DNA of 10,526 nt from Candidatus Roizmanbacteria bacterium CG_4_9_14_0_2_um_filter_39_13. Its GTDB lineage: Bacteria; Patescibacteriota; Microgenomatia; UBA1406; GWC2-37-13. Made by a program: the position numbers and the translations under genes. The notes beneath the pieces are model-generated. The model was not told the DNA's origin. It searched no databases and saw nothing but the letters and a program-made list of their open reading frames with translations. The stretch's first letter is position 1, and each line of letters starts with the position of its first letter. Below, in pieces: positions 6,646 through 10,526 of the stretch. The DNA lies in assembly GCA_002788865.1 (NCBI GenBank), contig PFSC01000061.1, forward strand, positions 1-10,526. The letters run 5' to 3'.

Positions 6646-9600
6646 GTGATATACTATTGTATGGAATCAATAAAATTGCTCCAAGGAGAACTTAATAAGT
6701 TAAGCGACTCTGCTACTGAAAATTCCCTCTATACGCCGTTAACGCTATTTCTAAAATTGTTTGCAACGGAAATAAATCACCCGTATGAGATCAATCCGAT
6801 TGTAATCGAAAGTTTAGTACTTAACAATGTGAGCATTGGTTTTCCAGATCTTACAGTCAAGGCTAAATATCACAACTGGCAATCAATCGGGTGGATAGAG
6901 GTAAAAAATCCAAATCAAAGCCTCGATAATCCTGTTTTCAAGGAGCAGTTTGATAGATATAAGGGCTCACTTTCTAATGTGCTCTTTACTAATTTACGAG
7001 AATGGGCGTTGTATCAGTGGGATAGAAATGATAAGCCGCAACTTGTCAAACAGGCTCATTTTGACGTAAGACAGTCAGATAATGATTCTAAAAGCATTAA
7101 AGAACTATTAACCTTGTTCTTACAAGGAAAACCGCTACTGACTACTACACCAAAAAAACTTGCCGTTACATTAGCAAAGCGGGCTAAACTTTTATCTCGT
7201 CAGATAGAAGAAACACTTGAATATGAAAACACTCGACCCAGTACGCAGAGCTATTTGCGAGATCTTAAAGCAAGTTTCGAAAAAACACTAATTGATGATA
7301 TGGACAGTCACCAGTTTGCAAATATCGTAGCGGAGACACTTGCTTATTCTTTGTTTTTAGGAGCACTAGAGTACAAAAAACTAAAGAGAAAAGACACATT
7401 TAGTATAGTAACTGCAGGTGACTATCTGCCAAAAAATGTTCCGATTTTGAGAGAGCTTTATAGTTTAGCTGTCAAAACTTCAGATAGACATGACAATATT
7501 AAATATGCAATTCAAAGTCTTGTTGAGCAATTAGAACACTCAAATATTGAAAAAATCTATTCAAGATTCAAAGATCACAAGATAACTGAGGATCCCGTTA
7601 TATATTTTTATGAACCATTTCTTCATGAATATGATAAAGATGAAAAGGATAAGAGAGGCGTATTTTATACACCCAAGGAAGTGGTCGACTTTATAGTTCG
7701 AGGTGTTGACCATATTCTCATAAATTCTTTCAATCGAAGGGGTGGCATTGCACATTTTAGCGAGGATCATCCAGAAGAAACAGTTCATATACTTGATCCA
7801 GCTGCAGGTACCGGTACATTTCTGATGTCTGCAATTCAATTAGTATATGAAAAGAACGTAAAGCTAAAAAATCTTGGTGAGCATATATTTATTCGAATGT
7901 TTTCTGATGTTGTCCGCAAGCATATTCTAAAAAATTTTTACGCCTTCGAGCTTTTAGTTGCACCTTATGCAATTGCACATCTTAAGCTCACACTGGAACT
8001 TGAACGACTCGGTTTTTCTTTCGATAAAGTGCTAGATAACGAAAGGTTGGGAATATATCTTACAAATACTTTAGACGACCCTGATAGAGTGCTCGACGAC
8101 ATGCCCCTTTTTCCAACAATCTCTGAAGAAGCTAAGTTGGCAACAGATGTCAAAAATAAAAAACCAATACTGGTAATCATGGGAAATCCTCCTTACTCTG
8201 TGAAATCTGCTAATACAGGCGTTTGGATTACTGGTCTCATGGAGAGGTACAAAAGAGCTGTTAAATCTGAGAGAAATATTCAACCGTTATCAGATGACTA
8301 CATCAAATTTATTCGTTTTTCAGAATGGAAGATCGAAAACACAGGATCTGGTATCGTTGCGATGATAACCAATCATTCATTTATAGACGGACTAATACAC
8401 AGAGGGATGAGAGAGCAACTGATGAAAACTTATGATGAAATATTCATCATGGATTTACATGGTAATACTACAATCGGTGAGCAGAATCCAATTGGAGGTA
8501 GTGATCAGAATGTATTTCCGATCAAGCAAGGAGTTTGCATTTTCTTCTTTGTGAAAAAAGAAATTCCCAATCTTGATTTGCAATCAAAAGTCTACCACTC
8601 TGAGCTTTGGGGGACCAAAAAATACAAACTCGAAGCATTGTTCAATCTAAAATTTAACGAAGTTAAATGGAATAGGCTGTTACCTGAGGAGACAAAAAAC
8701 TTTTTCTTTGTCCCGAAAGATAGCAGCCTGAATGAAGAATATGCATCATATCCAAAAGTGGACAAAATATTTACCCAGTACTCATGTGGGGTAGTTACAT
8801 CAAATGACCAACAATTTATTGATTTTGATAGTATTAATCTTATTAATAAGAATGCTGAATTATTAAAAGACTTCAAGGAGCCAACTATAGTAAATTATCT
8901 TTATAGGCCATTTGATATAAGAAAAATATTATATCAACCTACTTTTCTGGGACGAGCTCGGCTCAATTTAATGAAGAATTACTTAAGAGGTCAAAATATT
9001 GGTCTTATTTGTTCTAAACAATTTGCAAGTCATAAATATTTTACTACTTTTATTAGTAACACTATTAATGACAAAAGTTCTCAGCCATTTGCACCTTTTT
9101 ATAACTTTCCTCTATATCTATATCAAGAGTTTCAAGGTGAAATTGTCCAATCGTCTAATCTCAAACAAGAATTCATCGATCAAATTAAATCAAAATTGGA
9201 AGTAAAGACCCTATCTCCAGATGAGGTTTTTTACTACATCTATGCTGTTATGCACTCTCCGATATACAGGGATCGATATCTCGAACAACTTAAGATAGAT
9301 TTCCCGCGTATTCCATTTACAACCGATAACTTTAAATTCGACAAAATGGTTATACTTGGAAAAAAACTGATAAATCTCCATCTACTGGGGGAAAATCCTT
9401 TTGATAAAAACCCCACAATTTTTTCCGATAAGCTGAAGTGGGATATCACTTTTTCTCTGACAGAGGAAGGAAAGATAAAGCCCGATACAGAGACCCACAC
9501 GATCGACGATATTAAATATATGAAAAATGAAAAACAACTATTTATTAATAAGTATGCATACTTTGAGGGTATTAAACCAGAAGTCTGGGGATTTTATATA

Positions 9601-9765
9601 GGCGGGTACCAGGTTATAGATAAGTGGTTAAAGGAGCGAAAGCGACACGCTATTACTCTATCAGCAGATGATCTACTTCATGTCATGAAAGTTTCAATTT
9701 CTATTAATGAGACCATAAAAACTATGCAGGAGATTGATACAGTGATAAGTTTTCCTCTCGACTAA
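6646..9765 (+). CDS. Type IIG-like restriction-modification enzyme (nuclease plus N6-adenine methyltransferase)
   Basis: One 1039-residue chain appears to cut DNA and methylate adenine. The N-terminus carries a PD-(D/E)XK nuclease: GFPDLTV (D68) then IEVKNP (E85, K87). A helical linker (about 130-330) has no visible helicase motifs. The gamma-type methyltransferase has motif X RGVFYTP (337-343), motif I DPAAGTGTF (384-392, S-adenosylmethionine) and motif IV NPPY (514-517, catalytic, adenine N6). The rest (about 650-1039) is likely the specificity domain and resembles the C-terminus of type ISP enzymes (LlaBIII family), which also carry a helicase that this protein lacks. GTG start with a strong Shine-Dalgarno sequence. 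No separate specificity or endonuclease gene is adjacent, as expected for a self-contained system. Codons about 705-825 are markedly A+T-rich. The recognition sequence cannot be predicted. Confidence 0.9.
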   Translation: MIYYCMESIKLLQGELNKLSDSATENSLYTPLTLFLKLFATEINHPYEINPIVIESLVLNNVSIGFPDLTVKAKYHNWQSIGWIEVKNPNQSLDNPVFKEQFDRYKGSLSNVLFTNLREWALYQWDRNDKPQLVKQAHFDVRQSDNDSKSIKELLTLFLQGKPLLTTTPKKLAVTLAKRAKLLSRQIEETLEYENTRPSTQSYLRDLKASFEKTLIDDMDSHQFANIVAETLAYSLFLGALEYKKLKRKDTFSIVTAGDYLPKNVPILRELYSLAVKTSDRHDNIKYAIQSLVEQLEHSNIEKIYSRFKDHKITEDPVIYFYEPFLHEYDKDEKDKRGVFYTPKEVVDFIVRGVDHILINSFNRRGGIAHFSEDHPEETVHILDPAAGTGTFLMSAIQLVYEKNVKLKNLGEHIFIRMFSDVVRKHILKNFYAFELLVAPYAIAHLKLTLELERLGFSFDKVLDNERLGIYLTNTLDDPDRVLDDMPLFPTISEEAKLATDVKNKKPILVIMGNPPYSVKSANTGVWITGLMERYKRAVKSERNIQPLSDDYIKFIRFSEWKIENTGSGIVAMITNHSFIDGLIHRGMREQLMKTYDEIFIMDLHGNTTIGEQNPIGGSDQNVFPIKQGVCIFFFVKKEIPNLDLQSKVYHSELWGTKKYKLEALFNLKFNEVKWNRLLPEETKNFFFVPKDSSLNEEYASYPKVDKIFTQYSCGVVTSNDQQFIDFDSINLINKNAELLKDFKEPTIVNYLYRPFDIRKILYQPTFLGRARLNLMKNYLRGQNIGLICSKQFASHKYFTTFISNTINDKSSQPFAPFYNFPLYLYQEFQGEIVQSSNLKQEFIDQIKSKLEVKTLSPDEVFYYIYAVMHSPIYRDRYLEQLKIDFPRIPFTTDNFKFDKMVILGKKLINLHLLGENPFDKNPTIFSDKLKWDITFSLTEEGKIKPDTETHTIDDIKYMKNEKQLFINKYAYFEGIKPEVWGFYIGGYQVIDKWLKERKRHAITLSADDLLHVMKVSISINETIKTMQEIDTVISFPLD

Positions 9766-9785
9766 GGATGCAATTGCAAGATTTG

Positions 9786-9885
9786 TGGACTCGACTGGGC
9801 TTGAACCCTCCTTCGTTCATGTTCATTTCGAGGTCTACGTCTTCGCAAACGAAGTATTCACTTCGGATGGGCTTGCCTGTGACCT
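9786..9885 (-). pseudogene. tRNA 3'-end fragment with a palindrome-bearing T-loop insertion
   Basis: Reading the minus strand: variable-loop AGGTC (9885-9881), 5' T-stem ACAGG (9880-9876), CAAGCCC, 65 bases of insert, then TTCAAGCCC, AGT, acceptor strand CGAGTCC (9793-9787) and discriminator A (9786). The 7-bp CAAGCCC (plus strand GGGCTTG, 9797-9803 and 9869-9875) flanks the insert like a target duplication. The final T-stem (ACAGG with CCAGT) has one mismatch. No anticodon arm or 5' half is attached, so it is not a working tRNA gene as it stands. Confidence 0.6.
9841..9865. repeat. Two overlapping perfect hairpins in the T-loop insert
   Basis: CTTCG-CAAA-CGAAG (9841-9854) and CGAAGT-ATTC-ACTTCG (9850-9865) share the CGAAG strand, so the RNA or single-stranded DNA could switch between two alternative stems. 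Both lie inside the segment that splits the T-loop of the tRNA fragment. Confidence 0.7.
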
Positions 9886-9908
9886 TCTGGACATGCCATC
9901 GTGCTTTG

Positions 9909-9976
9909 TGGACTCGACAGGGCTTCCCGATATCATTGATTGAAAACATTCATCGGGATAAACTCCCCTGTGACCT
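9909..9976 (-). pseudogene. Second tRNA 3'-end fragment with an enlarged T-loop
   Basis: The minus strand reads AGGTC (9976-9972), T-stem ACAGG (9971-9967), 45 bases where a 7-base T-loop is expected, T-stem CCTGT (9921-9917), acceptor strand CGAGTCC (9916-9910) and discriminator A. The T-stem pairs perfectly (5 of 5). The oversized loop contains the inverted pair CCCGAT (9926-9931) and ATCGGG (9952-9957) and still ends in AAGC, the last four bases of a normal T-loop. It has the same acceptor strand as the fragment at 9786-9885, so both came from the same tRNA type. Confidence 0.6.
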
Positions 9977-9993
9977 TACTTATGAACGTGTTG

Positions 9994-10066
9994 TGCTCGC
10001 GCCTGGACTCGAACCAGGGACCTACCGGATGTAAACCGGGCGCTCTACCAACTGAGCTACGCGAGC
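9994..10066 (-). tRNA. tRNA-Val (anticodon UAC)
   Basis: The 73-base gene folds as a complete cloverleaf. Acceptor GCTCGCG pairs with CGCGAGC, the D-arm is GCTC-AGTTGGTA-GAGC, the anticodon loop is TTTACAT (UAC, reading GUA), the variable loop AGGTC, and the T-arm CCTGG-TTCGAGT-CCAGG. The outermost anticodon-stem pair is a C-U mismatch. The discriminator is A and CCA is not encoded, so it must be added by the CCA enzyme. It lies between a 5' tRNA fragment and a 3' tRNA fragment whose acceptor strands match each other. Confidence 0.95.
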
Positions 10067-10078
10067 AATTTAAACCAG

Positions 10079-10133
10079 GATCTACCTCAGCCATAGGCTG
10101 ATCCGCCTCTGGCGGAAACTGAGCTACGAGTCC
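10079..10133 (-). pseudogene. tRNA 5' fragment with a 30-bp insertion in its D-loop
   Basis: The minus strand starts with acceptor GGACTCG (10133-10127), TA, D-stem GCTC and AGTT. Then comes a 30-bp insert, followed by GGTA and GATC. Removing the insert gives GCTC-AGTTGGTA-GATC, a normal D-arm with one mismatch and the same loop as the neighbouring tRNA-Val. Sequence after the D-stem (about 12 bases to tRNA-Val) shows no anticodon arm. The acceptor strand is perfectly complementary to CGAGTCC of the two 3' fragments at 9786 and 9909. Confidence 0.65.
10087..10116. repeat. Paired palindrome insert (two abutting perfect hairpins)
   Basis: TCAGCC-ATA-GGCTGA (10087-10101) and TCCGCC-TCT-GGCGGA (10102-10116) are each a perfect 6-bp stem with a 3-base loop and abut without a gap. 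Together they form the exact 30 bp that interrupt the D-loop. The equal design of the two (TC-GCC type stems, 15 bp each) suggests two copies of one small element. Confidence 0.8.
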
Positions 10134-10141
10134 GTCATTAG

Positions 10142-10213
10142 TGGGCTACCCAGGAGTCGAACCTGGCACTTCTTTCTTATCAGGAAAGCGTTCTACCGAT
10201 GAACCAGTAGCCC
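10142..10213 (-). tRNA. tRNA-Ile (anticodon GAU)
   Basis: The 72-base gene gives a complete cloverleaf. Acceptor GGGCTAC pairs with GTAGCCC, the D-arm is GTTC-ATCGGTA-GAAC, the anticodon arm CTTTC-CTGATAA-GAAAG (GAU, reading AUC) pairs fully, the variable loop is AAGTG, and the T-arm is CCAGG-TTCGACT-CCTGG. The discriminator is A and no CCA is encoded. The gene starts 3 bases after the stop of the GIY-YIG ORF, so the two are probably on one transcript and need tRNA processing to separate. Confidence 0.95.
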
Positions 10214-10216
10214 ATA

Positions 10217-10477
10217 TTATTTGATAGATATTAAGCCTGATTCAATTATTTTCTCAATAATCAAACGACTCTTCTTCCTCTTTAATTTGTATTCTATTGA
10301 TCTTGCTTCTCTAATTGTATCGAACTCTCTTTGAAAAACTAGATTGAATGGCTTTGTTGATCTAGTATATTTGGTCTTGCCATTGTTATGCTCATCCAAT
10401 CTACGATTTAAATCAACAGTCGATCCAACATAGTATCGTTTATTAACCTTTGATTGTAATATATATAGAAAAGCCAT
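10217..10477 (-). CDS. Small GIY-YIG nuclease (UPF0213-like)
   Basis: An 86-residue single-domain protein of the GIY-YIG nuclease fold, which cuts DNA (or nicks it) with one metal ion. Residues 4-6 (LYI) and 16-18 (YVG) are the two signature strands, R26 within NRRLDEHNNG is the expected catalytic arginine, and E62 in ARSIEYKLKRKKSRLI the metal-binding glutamate. Length matches stand-alone UPF0213-type proteins, which lack a separate DNA-binding domain; their role is poorly known. The start ATG has no clear Shine-Dalgarno sequence. The gene begins 8 bases past a broken tRNA containing a perfect palindrome and stops 3 bases before intact tRNA-Ile, an arrangement like a mobile unit lodged in a tRNA locus. 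That role is inferred. Confidence 0.9.
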   Translation of the reverse strand: MAFLYILQSKVNKRYYVGSTVDLNRRLDEHNNGKTKYTRSTKPFNLVFQREFDTIREARSIEYKLKRKKSRLIIEKIIESGLISIK

Positions 10478-10484
10478 ATATAAA

Positions 10485-10526
10485 AACCTGGCACCTGTCC
10501 GATAACTATCGGACCGTTGCTACCGA
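10485..10526 (-). pseudogene. tRNA-Ile-like fragment with palindrome in place of the anticodon arm
   Basis: Plus-strand AACCTGGCAC (10485-10494) is identical to tRNA-Ile 10160-10169 (T-stem and variable loop). CGTTGCTACCGA (10515-10526) matches tRNA-Ile 10189-10199 apart from one extra G (D-arm). Between them the anticodon arm is replaced by the perfect palindrome GTCCGATA-AC-TATCGGAC (10497-10514). On its 3' side the T-stem partner and acceptor are missing: sequence runs straight into the GIY-YIG ORF. The 5' part lies outside the window. Confidence 0.5.

Noticed and set aside
9769..9778. Palindrome TGCAATTGCA just after the restriction gene stop
   Set aside because: It is a perfect 10-base palindrome but is A+T-rich, has no loop or U-tract, and is short enough to occur by chance.
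9977..9993. CATAA just upstream of the second 3' tRNA fragment as a Met anticodon loop remnant
   Set aside because: The flanking bases do not pair as an anticodon stem, so the match is too short to support an identity for the tRNA.
9768..10034. 88-codon open frame on the plus strand after the restriction gene
   Set aside because: It reads antisense through tRNA fragments and into tRNA-Val; the APGLEPGTYRM-like end is the familiar false peptide made by antisense tRNA sequence.

Overview
The window looks like a chromosome segment of a Candidate Phyla Radiation (Patescibacteria) bacterium, probably Parcubacteria-like. This is inferred from the gene types, not from a database match. The clues are a very short EF-Ts, a Clp-type ATPase anchored by N-terminal membrane segments, a tiny GIY-YIG nuclease among tRNA genes, tRNAs without an encoded CCA, and tight gene packing. 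galU ends at TGA where the family normally ends, so TGA appears to be a stop codon (standard bacterial code, not the Gracilibacteria code).

Bases 1-352 are non-coding and repeat-rich: an imperfect 48-bp direct repeat, a MITE-like inverted-repeat element between its copies, and an 8-bp tandem array. Bases 353-3638 hold a minus-strand run: tmk, a small membrane-anchored Ig-like protein, galU, rpsB, tsf. rpsB has its own good promoter. A HAD phosphatase diverges from tmk across a 46-bp gap. It converges with a 2.3-kb minus-strand gene for a membrane-anchored double-AAA+ Clp-like ATPase whose first ATPase module looks degenerate. Divergent from that is a 1039-codon single-chain restriction-modification enzyme (PD-(D/E)XK nuclease, N6-adenine methyltransferase, specificity domain), more A+T-rich in its presumed target-recognition part.

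The last 750 bases are the most unusual. On the minus strand they contain intact tRNA-Ile(GAU) and tRNA-Val(UAC), a GIY-YIG nuclease ORF ending 3 bases before tRNA-Ile, and four tRNA fragments. Each fragment carries palindromic DNA in a loop or arm: one in the D-loop, two in the T-loop, one in place of the anticodon arm. The D-loop insertion is exact, and removing it restores a normal D-loop sequence. A 5' tRNA half and two 3' halves with perfectly complementary acceptor strands flank tRNA-Val. I read this as a tRNA cluster repeatedly hit by small palindromic elements, possibly linked to the GIY-YIG nuclease. Decay of duplicated tRNAs is the conservative alternative.

A second theme is translation initiation. 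Four genes (rpsB, tmk, HAD, clp-like) have a -10-like hexamer 6-8 bases before an ATG and no Shine-Dalgarno sequence, which suggests leaderless mRNAs. The restriction-modification gene has a strong Shine-Dalgarno sequence and a GTG start.
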